From: DATGMS01 sp040905145
Lineage (GTDB): Bacteria > Bacteroidota > Bacteroidia > Cytophagales > Cyclobacteriaceae
DNA: 64,000 bases
Direction: 5' to 3'
Assembly: GCA_040905145.1 (NCBI GenBank)
Contig: JBBDSC010000165.1
Span: 41,930 to 105,929, forward strand
Shown: positions 28,945 to 38,255 of the stretch, in pieces
Numbering within the stretch: position 1 is the first letter of the stretch
Layout of the letters: each line of letters opens with the position of its first letter
Notes under the pieces: generated by a model
Database searches by the model: none
What the model saw: only the letters and a program-made list of their open reading frames with translations
What the model was told of the DNA's origin: nothing
Made by a program: the position numbers and the translations under genes

Positions 28945-30069
28945 TTATACGTAGTTATTTAACATCACGGGCATCACCAACATTAAGATCTCTTCGTTGT
29001 CACCCTTATCAGAGGGGAAAATCAAGCCTGCACGATTAGCAGCGCTGAATTTAAAAGTGATTTCCTTGGAAGAAATGTTATTCAACATTTCAATCAAAAA
29101 TTTGGCATTAAACCCTATTTCAATATCTTCCCCTTCATGCTCACAAGAAAGCCTTTCATTGGCTTCATTGGAAAAATCCTGGTCCTCCGCTGAGATTTGG
29201 AGTTCGCTACCCGTTAATTTTAATCCCACCTGATGAGTGGTTTTGTTTGCATAAATAGCGATCCTTCTCAAGGAACTTAAAAGTTCCATTCTATTGATGG
29301 TCATGTCGTTTTCGTTGTCCATAGGAATGACATTCTCATAATCCGGAAAACGCTCGTCGATCAGCCGGCAAATCATTTTTATATTATTGAATTTGAAATA
29401 AGCATTCGAGTTGTTGAATTCCAAGGTGATCGGAACATTTTCAGAAGGCAATGTGGATTTAAGCAGGTTCAGGGCTTTTCTCGGAATGATAATGCTCACC
29501 GAATCCTCAGAGGCAATGTCAACCCTTCTATAGCGGATAAGCCTATGCCCATCTGTGGCCACAAAGGTGGTATTGGTACTGCTAAGATTCACATAAACAC
29601 CTGTCATTGCAGGCCGGAGCTCATCATTGCTTGTAGCAAAAATAGTATTGTTGATGGCACTGCTCAACACATCTGTGGACATATCCACAGAAGTAGCATT
29701 GGTGACTGTGGGGATTTTAGGAAAATCTGTGGCATTCTCCCCCGCTAATTTATATCTCCCATTATCGGAGCTGATCTCAATACTATAGGTTTCATTATCA
29801 ATACTAAAAGTAACCGGCTGTTCTGGAAGATTTTTCAAGGTTTCCATCAGTATCCTGGCAGGTATGGCAATATTTCCATCTTCCTTTGCTTCCAACTCAA
29901 TTTCTGTCATCATGGAAGTCTGAAGATCAGAGGCAGTGACGGTCAATTTACTTTCCCTGATTTCAAAAAGAAAATTTTCCAAAATAGGCACTACCGGATT
30001 GGTTGTCACCACACCGTGGATAGCCGATAGGTGTTTTAAAAGAGCAGAAGAAGAAACAATAAATTTCAT
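28945..30069 (-). CDS. dnaN: DNA polymerase III beta subunit (sliding clamp)
   Basis: This 374-residue protein is the ring-shaped processivity clamp of DNA replication. The start MKFIVSSSALLKHLSAIHGVV, the block FVATDGHRL and the C-terminal LMLVMPVMLNN (LVMPM-type end) are typical, and the length is the usual one for the family. It stands alone rather than next to dnaA or recF, as is common in Bacteroidota. The upstream region has paired hairpins (30106-30145). The next gene upstream on the same strand, gldG, is 249 bases away. Confidence 0.97.
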   Translation of the reverse strand: MKFIVSSSALLKHLSAIHGVVTTNPVVPILENFLFEIRESKLTVTASDLQTSMMTEIELEAKEDGNIAIPARILMETLKNLPEQPVTFSIDNETYSIEISSDNGRYKLAGENATDFPKIPTVTNATSVDMSTDVLSSAINNTIFATSNDELRPAMTGVYVNLSSTNTTFVATDGHRLIRYRRVDIASEDSVSIIIPRKALNLLKSTLPSENVPITLEFNNSNAYFKFNNIKMICRLIDERFPDYENVIPMDNENDMTINRMELLSSLRRIAIYANKTTHQVGLKLTGSELQISAEDQDFSNEANERLSCEHEGEDIEIGFNAKFLIEMLNNISSKEITFKFSAANRAGLIFPSDKGDNEEILMLVMPVMLNNYV

Positions 30070-30105
30070 ATGTATATAATTTTCTTTTCAGTGGCCATGA
30101 CTTGT

Positions 30106-30145
30106 CCCGCCTAAGCGGGATAGCCTGTCCCGATCTTTTATCGGG
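30106..30145. repeat. Pair of GC-rich hairpins upstream of dnaN, REP-like
   Basis: Two small palindromes lie in tandem: CCCGC-CTAA-GCGGG (30106-30119) and CCCGAT-CTTTT-ATCGGG (30129-30145). The 5-mer TCCCG begins both, 23 bases apart. They stand out in an AT-rich gap between gldG and dnaN. They could be a REP-type element, or mRNA structures ending gldG or shaping the dnaN leader; neither is followed by a T-run on either strand. Confidence 0.55.
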
Positions 30146-30318
30146 GAAATCTCGCAAAAAAAGCATTTCGGTATGTGAGAACCGTTCTCATGCTCGACTT
30201 CATATATATGAGGCTTTTTTCTAGTTTTGTTACAACAGGGTAAATTTATAAATAAAATCATGAAAGCGGGTAAGACTGGGGGAAATCTGAAAAAATAATC
30301 CAACAATTAGGATTAAGC

Positions 30319-31998
30319 CTATTTTTCAAATTTTTTTTTCCTCCAGTAAACTTTGACAGATCCAATTATTATTATTAATCCAACAGGAAATCCAATATTG
30401 ACCAGGTACCAAAAGGTTCTTTGGCCCTTTATTTTCATTTGATCAAGAGGCCGGATCTTGTACTGCTTTGTTCTTGAGGAAATAATACCCTCGGGATCCA
30501 TCATGTAATTGATGGCATTTTTTATAAAAGTCCTGTTGGCCATCAAACCTTCAACAAATGGATCTTCGCCCAAAGGCAGGGGATCACCAGAGGTCATGTT
30601 CCGGTTACTTTTTATCAAATCACCATCCCCAGCTACCAATACCCTTCCTTGTTCACCCGATTCCAAAAAAGAAGATTTACTGAATCCTTCAGGCAAAAAC
30701 CTGTTTTTATAATATGAAGTGAAGTTCCCTTCCAAAAGGTAAACCAAAGGTAAATTCTGTAATTGGAACCTTTCAACATCAGGCTCCATGGACATATCTT
30801 CAAATGCTATCCTCACTGGAGCATCTGATTTTCTGGTATAATCACTGGAAAATACTAAAGGTGTTTTGATGACGCCATCCGCCTTTATCGTGTCCAGAGA
30901 ACTGACAAATTTAAATTGTAGCTGATCGAGTCCCTTGGTAATGGGGTGATCGGCCATTCTTCCGGCCAAAACATAAAAAGGCCAGGGAAGGGGCACAATC
31001 TGGGATTGATTGCCAAATTCTCCTGCAGCAACCGGGTGATATCCAAAATTCAAGTCTTGGATAAAATCCCTGTTGATCCTAATCCCGTATCTAAAAAGCA
31101 GCTCATCAAGCCCAGTGTCAAAGGGCATGGCCACCGTGCCTTCTCCTCCCGCTGCTTTCAAATCTACCGCCAGCTGATCTATAAAAAAAAGCAAATTCCC
31201 CCCATTCATTAGGTATTGATCCAGCAGGTATTTTTCCCTATCCATGTATTCCTTCTTTGGGCCGGCAATAATCAAGGCTTCAAAAACCAATAGATCTTCC
31301 ACGGTTTCGGCCTGCTCCATGGGTATTTTATATACTTCATAATCCTCTACCAAAGCCTCCACCAATCCAAACCCCTCATCTTCAGCCATCTCTCCATGAT
31401 TAATAATCATTCCTATGGCAGGTTTTTGCCCGGTGATAAGCTTTTTAATGGCATTACTGATTTCAAACTCTAAATTTTCAATGCTGAGATTCAAGATTCC
31501 TTCGGGGGACATGCCCCTATCCCCTTTCAAAAGCAAAGTGCCTGTTTCAAATTCTTCACTTCTTAATACTATCCCTGGAAAAATCATCCTGGAACTCTGT
31601 CCACCATTTTGCGAGGCAAAAAGATTAGTGGGGTTAATCCCATAATCCGCCAAGGTATAAATATACTCCTGCTGCTCTTCCTCTCCCAGTTGAAGGGGAT
31701 CTTGATAATAATAGTCGATTTTAAAAGGGCTATAAGCATCAAACGTATGCAATGTCTCCTCAATGGATTTTTGAAACCTTCGCATTCCGCCCGGGAGATT
31801 TCCAGTGAGCAAAATTTCCACCTCTATGGGCTCTTCCAGCTCGGACAGCAGCTGTATGGTAGCGGGATGAAGGGAATATCTTTTTTCTTCTGTCAAGTCA
31901 ATCCTGAAAGGAAAAAAACCTTCCAGCAAGTACAAGGCAACTATGATCCCCATCAGGCTTAAAATTTCGATCAGCGAATTCCGGTTTGGCTTTTTCAT
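30319..31998 (-). CDS. gldG: Gliding motility ABC transporter auxiliary protein GldG
   Basis: This 559-residue membrane protein belongs with GldA and GldF in an ABC transporter linked to gliding in Flavobacterium johnsoniae. It has an N-terminal helix (about 10-27), then a large extracytoplasmic ABC-2-type auxiliary domain with the early motif FRIDLTEEKRYSLHPATIQLL, LLTGNLPGGMRRFQKSI and AIGMIINHGEM, and a C-terminal helix (about 530-548). The length fits the family. The start ATGA overlaps the gldF stop by four bases. In other Bacteroidota this transporter is also found in non-gliders, so its substrate and role remain uncertain. Confidence 0.93.
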   Translation of the reverse strand: MKKPNRNSLIEILSLMGIIVALYLLEGFFPFRIDLTEEKRYSLHPATIQLLSELEEPIEVEILLTGNLPGGMRRFQKSIEETLHTFDAYSPFKIDYYYQDPLQLGEEEQQEYIYTLADYGINPTNLFASQNGGQSSRMIFPGIVLRSEEFETGTLLLKGDRGMSPEGILNLSIENLEFEISNAIKKLITGQKPAIGMIINHGEMAEDEGFGLVEALVEDYEVYKIPMEQAETVEDLLVFEALIIAGPKKEYMDREKYLLDQYLMNGGNLLFFIDQLAVDLKAAGGEGTVAMPFDTGLDELLFRYGIRINRDFIQDLNFGYHPVAAGEFGNQSQIVPLPWPFYVLAGRMADHPITKGLDQLQFKFVSSLDTIKADGVIKTPLVFSSDYTRKSDAPVRIAFEDMSMEPDVERFQLQNLPLVYLLEGNFTSYYKNRFLPEGFSKSSFLESGEQGRVLVAGDGDLIKSNRNMTSGDPLPLGEDPFVEGLMANRTFIKNAINYMMDPEGIISSRTKQYKIRPLDQMKIKGQRTFWYLVNIGFPVGLIIIIGSVKVYWRKKKFEK

Positions 31999-32714
31999 CT
32001 TCTTTTTATAATTATCCCGGTTAAAACCAATAAACTTCCAATCAAGGACAGGAAGTAAATTAAATTTGATGAATCAATCACCCCCCTGCCCAGACTTTCA
32101 TAATGATAGCTCAAGCTAAGTTCCTCTAAAAAATATGCTGCCTTGTTACTTTGTAAGGTGGCCATTGCCGAAAGGCCAAAGTAAAACAGAAAACCAATGA
32201 AAACACCAATCACGAAAGCTGTGATCTGATTATCCGTTAGGGCTGAACTGAATATACCGAAAGCAGCAAAAACTGCCCCTATAAATACAAGGCCTATAAA
32301 AGACCCAAAAAATCCGGCACTGTCAATGTTCCCAATAGGGTCCCCTAATTGAACTATGCTGTAATAATAGATCAGCGTAGGCAATAAGGACAAAACAATC
32401 AAAGCAAGCGCTGCGAAATATTTCGCTAAAATTATATGGCTGATTTTCAAAGGCGAAGTGATCAATAATTCCCAAGTCCCGGATTTCCTTTCCTCTGCAA
32501 TCATTCTCATGGTGATGGCGGGAACCAGGAAAACAAATACAAAGGGGGTATATACAAATAGGGCTTCCAAGTCTGCAAACCCATATTCCAACACACCAGT
32601 CTCAGGAAAAACCCACACCACCAACCCCAAGGCTATCAGGAAAGCCGTAAGCAACAAATAACCGGTAAGGTGATTGAAAAAAGTATCGATTTCCTTTAAA
32701 AACAGACTCCACAT
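31995..32714 (-). CDS. gldF: Gliding motility ABC transporter permease GldF
   Basis: This 239-residue permease has six membrane helices in the ABC-2 pattern. It starts MWSLFLKEIDTFFNHLTGYLLL and contains TMRMIAEERKSGTWELLITSPL, the conserved cytoplasmic block of the family. With gldA it overlaps or abuts on both sides (one-base gap to gldA, four-base overlap with gldG), so the three genes form one operon in the order gldA, gldF, gldG. Confidence 0.94.
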   Translation of the reverse strand: MWSLFLKEIDTFFNHLTGYLLLTAFLIALGLVVWVFPETGVLEYGFADLEALFVYTPFVFVFLVPAITMRMIAEERKSGTWELLITSPLKISHIILAKYFAALALIVLSLLPTLIYYYSIVQLGDPIGNIDSAGFFGSFIGLVFIGAVFAAFGIFSSALTDNQITAFVIGVFIGFLFYFGLSAMATLQSNKAAYFLEELSLSYHYESLGRGVIDSSNLIYFLSLIGSLLVLTGIIIKRR

Positions 32715-32715
32715 A

Positions 32716-33630
32716 TTATCGGGATTGGGTAAGTTGATGAAAAATGGATTCCAGGTTCTTTTCCTGTTGCCTGAGATTCAATAGGGACAGGTTCTTTTCC
32801 TGAACCACGGTGAGAATTTCCCTTCTTAACTGGGCCACATTAAAGGTCAAGAACTCCAAATGATTGCTTTGGAGCATGTTAATCCGGTTTATACCTTCTA
32901 TATTTCTAAACCATTCCTCATCCAGCGGTTCTTCAGTTTCCAAAAACAAGGAAGTTAACCCTTTTTCAGTCTTGAGGTTTTGCAATAAATCCTGGACCAC
33001 AATTTCGCCTTTGTTGATAATGACTACTTTTTCACAGATCGCTTCCACTTCCTGCATGATATGAGTACTTAAAACCAATGTTTTATCTGTACTGATATCT
33101 TTGATCAATTTTCTTATTTCCACCAGCTGATTAGGATCCAATCCGGTTGTGGGTTCATCCAGAATAATCACCTGAGGATCATGCACCAATGCCTTTGCTA
33201 ATCCTACCCGTTGGCGGTAACCTTTGGAAAGTTGTCCGATCTTTTTATGCTGCTCTGCTTCTAATCCACATCTGCCAATAATTTCCGCTATTTGTTTTTT
33301 GGAGGATGAGGCCTTTAGCCGATACAAACTGGCAATGAATCCCAAAAATTCCTTTACATACATGTCAAGATAAAGGGGATTGTTCTCTGGCAAGTATCCG
33401 ATCATCCTACTGACCGCTTTTGGATATTCCAATACCGAAATGCCATTGATCACGACATCCCCTTCATCAGGGAGAATATACCCGGAGGCAATCTTCATGG
33501 TGGTGGACTTGCCTGCACCATTGGGGCCCAAAAACCCCAGAATCTGACCCGAATCCGCTTGAAAACTGATCTGATCCAACACCTTCTGGTCTTTATATAA
33601 TTTGGTGAGTTCCTTTACTTCCAGTGACAT
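32716..33630 (-). CDS. gldA: Gliding motility ABC transporter ATPase GldA
   Basis: This 304-residue ATP-binding subunit has Walker A GPNGAGKST, signature LSKGYRQRVGLAKAL, Walker B VIILDEPTTGLDP and the switch region LVLSTHIMQEV. The N-terminal MSLEVKELTKLYKDQKVLDQI and a C-terminal regulatory segment of about 80 residues match GldA. It opens the gldA-gldF-gldG operon and lies 67 bases downstream of the phosphorylase gene on the same strand. Confidence 0.94.
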   Translation of the reverse strand: MSLEVKELTKLYKDQKVLDQISFQADSGQILGFLGPNGAGKSTTMKIASGYILPDEGDVVINGISVLEYPKAVSRMIGYLPENNPLYLDMYVKEFLGFIASLYRLKASSSKKQIAEIIGRCGLEAEQHKKIGQLSKGYRQRVGLAKALVHDPQVIILDEPTTGLDPNQLVEIRKLIKDISTDKTLVLSTHIMQEVEAICEKVVIINKGEIVVQDLLQNLKTEKGLTSLFLETEEPLDEEWFRNIEGINRINMLQSNHLEFLTFNVAQLRREILTVVQEKNLSLLNLRQQEKNLESIFHQLTQSR

Positions 33631-33697
33631 CCCTTACCTCTTTTTCTGAAAATCATTTTGGTTTTTTATCTTAGATGGTACTGATTTAACTTCTTGA

Positions 33698-34534
33698 TCA
33701 AAGCTGAGCAATCAATCCTTTAATGATCAGGGTCATTCCTGGCTCGGCCTTCACGGCAGCTGCAATCACCTCTTGCAGGGAAATCCTTTTTACATTCCCC
33801 GGAGAACACAAATCTGTAATGGCAGATATGGCCAACACCGGTATTCCCATGTGTCTGGCTACAATTACCTCTGGAATGGTACTCATTCCTACCGCATCCG
33901 CACCTATTATTCTTAAATAATCATATTCGGCCTTAGTTTCCAAATTGGGTCCTTGGACACCCGCATATACTCCCTGATGTATCCGTATCTTATTTTCCTC
34001 GCCTAGGAGAAGTGCTTTTTCAATCAAATCCAAGCTATAGGGGTCGCTCATATCGGGAAACCTCAGGCCAAAGCCATCCAAATTCTGCCCCCTCAAAGGG
34101 TTCTCAGGAAACAAATCGATGTGATCATTGATGATCATCAATTCGCCAATTTTATACATAGGATTTAAACCGCCTGCAGCATTGGAAACCATCAAAAAAT
34201 CAATGCCCAATTGTCTTAATACTCTCACCGGAAAAGTTACCTCCTTCATATCATAGCCTTCATAATAATGAAACCTGCCTTTCATGGCCACCACCGACTT
34301 GCCTTTTAATTTTCCAAAAATTAATTTGCCTGAATGGCTCTCTACGGTAGAAACAGGAAAAAAAGGGATGTCAAGATAATTGATCTCCTGCTCTATGGCC
34401 ATTTCATGGATTAACTGACCTAGTCCTGTGCCTAGGATGATGCCTACTTCCGGTTTAAAGGGGGATTGCCCATGAATAAAATTTGCTGCTGCTTCTATTT
34501 TTTGGGTATAGCTGCTTTCCTTTTCTTTTTGCAT
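33698..34534 (-). CDS. Purine nucleoside phosphorylase (trimeric type)
   Basis: This 278-residue cytoplasmic enzyme splits purine nucleosides with phosphate to base and pentose-1-phosphate. The typical blocks are VGIILGTGLGQLIHEM, PVSTVESHSGKLIFGKLKGK, MKGRFHYYEGYDMKEVTFPVRVL, VSNAAGGLNPMYKIGELMIINDHID and GADAVGMSTIPEVIVARHMGI. The size fits the trimeric class (PunA/XapA-like), not the hexameric DeoD. It stands between divergent FMN reductase and the gldA operon. Confidence 0.95.
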   Translation of the reverse strand: MQKEKESSYTQKIEAAANFIHGQSPFKPEVGIILGTGLGQLIHEMAIEQEINYLDIPFFPVSTVESHSGKLIFGKLKGKSVVAMKGRFHYYEGYDMKEVTFPVRVLRQLGIDFLMVSNAAGGLNPMYKIGELMIINDHIDLFPENPLRGQNLDGFGLRFPDMSDPYSLDLIEKALLLGEENKIRIHQGVYAGVQGPNLETKAEYDYLRIIGADAVGMSTIPEVIVARHMGIPVLAISAITDLCSPGNVKRISLQEVIAAAVKAEPGMTLIIKGLIAQL

Positions 34535-34583
34535 CGCATTTTCATTAAAAGGTATTCTTAGACTTGAAAGGTACTCCTCTATT

Positions 34584-34591
34584 CAAAATTA
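34584..34591 (-). promoter_or_regulatory. Possible -7 promoter element for the phosphorylase gene
   Basis: The minus strand reads TAATTTTG, an exact TAnnTTTG match, about 50 bases upstream of the start codon. A TTTG lies upstream at 34614-34617, 22 bases away, slightly more than the usual 19 or so. Both halves together make this a fair candidate. Confidence 0.45.
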
Positions 34592-34703
34592 GCGCAATAT
34601 ATAGGAAAGGGAACAAATATCCCGAAATTTCAGGCCTATAGAACTTTATGTTAGTGCTGTGTGTATAATGAACGTCAACATTAATCAATACCTTGTTTGA
34701 ATA

Positions 34704-35228
34704 ATGATCAAGATAATAGTAAGCACCAACAGAAAAAATGCTATTTCCGCAAAAATAGCCCAGCATTACCAAAACATCCTGAAAGATCTTGGAGCGGAGT
34801 CAGAAATAATCCACCTCTCGGATTTACCAGACGATTTTGTGTTCTCTGCTTTATATGAAAAAAAGGGTAGAAATAAAGCTTTCAATGTGATCCATGATAA
34901 AGTAAAGTCAGGCAATAAATTTGTATTCGTGGTCCCTGAATACAATGGTTCTTTTCCAGGTATTTTGAAGTCATTTATCGATGGGATGACCTACCCCAAT
35001 TCTTTTAACAACAAAAAATGTGCACTTGTAGGTATTTCTTCTGGAGTAGGCGGCGGTGGCATTGCTTTGAGCCACCTGACCGACATCTTTCATTACCTGG
35101 GAATGCATGTATTGGCCAACAAGCCTAAGTTGGCCAAAATTGAGGAAAATATGTCTGATGACCTGCTCACCAACAGGTTTTACTTGGAATTATTACATAT
35201 CCAGGCTCAAATGCTTATAGATTTTTGA
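34704..35228 (+). CDS. NAD(P)H-dependent FMN reductase
   Basis: This 174-residue flavodoxin-like protein has the family marks VPEYNGSFPGILKSFIDGM, with the YNGSxP phosphate-binding turn, and a glycine-rich ISSGVGGGGIALSHL loop. It resembles NADPH-dependent FMN or quinone reductases; the electron acceptor is not known. Its stop lies two bases from that of the converging ftsZ, so no terminator fits between them. It is divergent from the purine nucleoside phosphorylase, with 169 bases between starts. Confidence 0.9.
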   Translation: MIKIIVSTNRKNAISAKIAQHYQNILKDLGAESEIIHLSDLPDDFVFSALYEKKGRNKAFNVIHDKVKSGNKFVFVVPEYNGSFPGILKSFIDGMTYPNSFNNKKCALVGISSGVGGGGIALSHLTDIFHYLGMHVLANKPKLAKIEENMSDDLLTNRFYLELLHIQAQMLIDF

Positions 35229-35230
35229 AG

Positions 35231-36841
35231 CTAATCCACATTGTCATGTAAGAACCTGTTATTACCCAATATCTCATTGTCATCGTTTAGGTTGTACTTT
35301 GAAATATTTGGTTCTGAGCTATGTTTGACATCCTGAAGTTTTACGTTTTTTCGCAAATATGCGGGAGTTTCAAGCTTTTCTTTGAATTCTTCGGGAGTTT
35401 GGTTCAATGCCCTCATTTGCCTTAGCCTTTCGAAGCGCTCATGTGCGCGCTTCATCGCTTTCTCTTTAATCTGCTCGTAATAATTACTGTTGTAATTACT
35501 TTGATTTTCTTCCTTTTTGGCAATTGAAGGACGTTCCACTTCGCTATTTTCAAAAAGTGGCATCACTTTTTTTTGTTCAGGATTGATAAATTCCAATTCA
35601 TCCTCCTTTGGGCTTCCTTCCCTGTCCCCAACCTGAGGTGGCACATGTTGGCCAGCCTGTTCTTTTTTCTCTTCAAGGTCATTGTTACCCCTATTGATAG
35701 CAGTTGGCATTGCTTTCTGAATGGAAAAAGTAAAGGTCTGGCCGGCCTTGGCCACATCTTCTTCTATTCTGGAAGTTTTACCGGATTCCAAGTCGATTAG
35801 TTTTTTTGAATTGTCCTCTTCCTGCTTCTTAGGAGCAAAATCCTTATTTTCTGTCAAAGAATCCGCTTCAAAACCAGTGGCAATTACAGTCACCCTAATA
35901 CCTTTTTTCAAGTCCGGGTCAATTCCCTGGCCAAAGATTACCTCAGCAATATCCCCTGCCCGTTCCTGAATGTATTCCGTGATTTCACTCAATTCATCCA
36001 TGGAAAGTTCTTCTTCTTCCCCTGACATGATGGAAAGTAAAATCTTCTTGGCTCCTGTAATATCCACATTATTCAATAAAGGTGAGGATATGGCTCTTCC
36101 TGCTGCCTTTATGGCCCTTCCTTCTCCTTCTTCGGTGGCAGATCCCATCACTGCGGCACCGGCATCTTTCATTACGGTTTTGACATCTTCAAAATCAACG
36201 TTGACGTCCTGATGAACGGTAATGATCTCAGCAATTGATTTGGCAGCGGTAGACAGGATATTGTCCGCTTTGCCAAAAGCCTGACGGATTGCCAGATTAC
36301 CATAGATTTCCCTCAACTTATCATTAAGGATGACCAAAACCGTGTCGCAGTTTGCCCTCAGCTCTTCAATCCCCTTTTGGGCAGCCATCATTTTCTTCCT
36401 CCCTTCAAAAACAAAAGGGGCCGTAACAATACCTACTGTAAGGATATCCATATCCTTGGCAATTTTAGCTATCACCGGGGCTGCTCCTGTTCCTGTTCCC
36501 CCACCCATTCCTGCAGTGATAAAAACCATCCGGGTGTTATCAGAAAGTAATTCCCTTACTTCTTCTTTACTTTCCAGGGCCGCATTCTTTCCTTTTTCCG
36601 GACTTGCCCCAGCACCAAGCCCTTCCGTCAAATTAACACCAAGCTGAAGCTTCAACGGTACGGGACTACTTTTTAAAGCCTGCGCGTCCGTATTTACCAC
36701 TACAAACTCCACGTCTTTAATTCCCTGATTGTACATGTGGTTCACCGCATTGGAACCACCTCCTCCTACACCTATCACCTTAATGATAGATTTGTTGTTT
36801 TTTGGAAGATCAAATTTGTAATCTCTCATGTTATCTGACAT
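35231..36841 (-). CDS. ftsZ: Cell division protein FtsZ
   Basis: This tubulin-like GTPase forms the division ring. It carries VIGVGGGGSNAVNHM, the GTP signature GGGTGTGAAP and NVDFEDVKTVMKDAGAAVMGS. The protein is 536 residues, about 150 longer than E. coli FtsZ, because of a long charged linker after about residue 330 with a tail ending NNRFLHDNVD, typical of Bacteroidota. I choose ATG 36841, which is preceded by AGAGGAAAA, a good ribosome site; ATG 36829 is a weaker option and the in-frame upstream extension to 36904 is unlikely. It ends the division cluster and follows ftsA by 91 bases. Confidence 0.97.
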   Translation of the reverse strand: MSDNMRDYKFDLPKNNKSIIKVIGVGGGGSNAVNHMYNQGIKDVEFVVVNTDAQALKSSPVPLKLQLGVNLTEGLGAGASPEKGKNAALESKEEVRELLSDNTRMVFITAGMGGGTGTGAAPVIAKIAKDMDILTVGIVTAPFVFEGRKKMMAAQKGIEELRANCDTVLVILNDKLREIYGNLAIRQAFGKADNILSTAAKSIAEIITVHQDVNVDFEDVKTVMKDAGAAVMGSATEEGEGRAIKAAGRAISSPLLNNVDITGAKKILLSIMSGEEEELSMDELSEITEYIQERAGDIAEVIFGQGIDPDLKKGIRVTVIATGFEADSLTENKDFAPKKQEEDNSKKLIDLESGKTSRIEEDVAKAGQTFTFSIQKAMPTAINRGNNDLEEKKEQAGQHVPPQVGDREGSPKEDELEFINPEQKKVMPLFENSEVERPSIAKKEENQSNYNSNYYEQIKEKAMKRAHERFERLRQMRALNQTPEEFKEKLETPAYLRKNVKLQDVKHSSEPNISKYNLNDDNEILGNNRFLHDNVD

Positions 36842-36932
36842 TTTTCCTCTATTTGGTGAACTTTTCTTTCTTGTTTTATATGGCAAGTCTCCACAGGCTG
36901 CCAAACCACCTCATTCCTGTTTAATAGAATAT

Positions 36933-38252
36933 TTAATAACCACTGTTCTGATCACTTATATCATCAGTGATGAAATCCTTTAGCCTTCTCCTTATACTGC
37001 CGAAGATATCTTTTGCAGGCATTTCCAATCTGGCTTCCTTCCCTGCCCTACTCTCTGCGGTCATAGATTTGCGTTGACGATAAGTATCCTCCCGGTCATC
37101 CAAGGCTTTAAATCCAGCCAAAACCAAGCCTACAGTAGTAGCATACATGGGACTTTTGACATCTTCTATTTTTGACTTTCCCAAATGCTCATTGGGATAG
37201 CCAATCCTGGTATCCAAACCGGTCATATATTCAAATAACTGACTTACTCCATGAAGTTGAGAGCCTCCACCTGTCAATACTATCCCTCCGGCAAGTTTCT
37301 TGTACATCCCGCTTGCTACTATTTCCGACTGAACCATTTCTATAATTTCTTCCATTCTGGCCTCTATTATGGAAGACAGGTTGCGGATGGAAATCTCTTT
37401 GGGAGGTCTGTTCCTGAGTCCCGGAATAGATACAATTTCATTGGGGTTGGCTTCTTCGGCTATGGCCTTTCCAAATTTTGTTTTCAGGAGCTCTGCCTGA
37501 TTTTGCATGACCATGCAGCCCTCCTTGATATCCGAAGTAATAATATTGCCCCCAAAAGGAATGACTGCCGTATGACGGATGATGTTGTCGTAAAATATAG
37601 CTATATCAGTAGTCCCACCGCCAATGTCAACAAGGCAGACGCCCGCTTCCTTATCCAGATCACTTAATACCGATAGGGAACTGGCAAGTGGCTCCAGGAT
37701 TAAATCCTTGGAAATAAGCTCTGCTCTTTTTACACAACGGTTAATATTGTTGATAGCAGTGGTCTGGGCAGTTATAATATGGAAATCCGCTTCCAACCTG
37801 ACACCGGATATCCCAACAGGATCTTTGATCCCATCTTCATAATCAACGGTATAATCCTGGGGCATCACATGGATAATGGTATTCCCCGGGGGGACCACAA
37901 TATTTTCCATGTCATTGGCAAGCCTTCTCACATCCTCTACATTGATCTCATCATCTTTGGTGTTCCTGATGATCACCCCATGGTGCACAGAACTTCTGAT
38001 GTGCTGCCCTGCTATCCCTACAATTACCTCAGCTATATCCACATCCGCCATATCAGAGGCTTCATTTACTGCTTTTTGTATGGCATTGACTGTCTTATCA
38101 ATGTTGGTCACTATGCCCCTTATGACCCCATCCGAAACAGCCTTGCCCATCCCCAATACTTCTAATTTCCCAAATTCATTTTTACGACCTATAATGGCGC
38201 AAATTTTGGTGGTTCCTATGTCCAGTCCTACTACTAATTTGTCATTTTCCAT
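36933..38252 (-). CDS. ftsA: Cell division protein FtsA
   Basis: This 439-residue actin-like protein tethers FtsZ to the membrane. Actin-fold motifs are LVVGLDIGTTKICAIIG at the N-terminus, GVCLVDIGGGTTDIAIF and GGIVLTGGGSQLHGVSQLFE, and the SHS2 domain lies at about residues 85-165. A C-terminal amphipathic helix is suggested by DIFGSIRRRLKDFITDD. The start is three bases after the ftsQ stop. It lies just upstream of ftsZ, as in most bacteria. Confidence 0.97.
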   Translation of the reverse strand: MENDKLVVGLDIGTTKICAIIGRKNEFGKLEVLGMGKAVSDGVIRGIVTNIDKTVNAIQKAVNEASDMADVDIAEVIVGIAGQHIRSSVHHGVIIRNTKDDEINVEDVRRLANDMENIVVPPGNTIIHVMPQDYTVDYEDGIKDPVGISGVRLEADFHIITAQTTAINNINRCVKRAELISKDLILEPLASSLSVLSDLDKEAGVCLVDIGGGTTDIAIFYDNIIRHTAVIPFGGNIITSDIKEGCMVMQNQAELLKTKFGKAIAEEANPNEIVSIPGLRNRPPKEISIRNLSSIIEARMEEIIEMVQSEIVASGMYKKLAGGIVLTGGGSQLHGVSQLFEYMTGLDTRIGYPNEHLGKSKIEDVKSPMYATTVGLVLAGFKALDDREDTYRQRKSMTAESRAGKEARLEMPAKDIFGSIRRRLKDFITDDISDQNSGY

Positions 38253-38255
38253 AGC

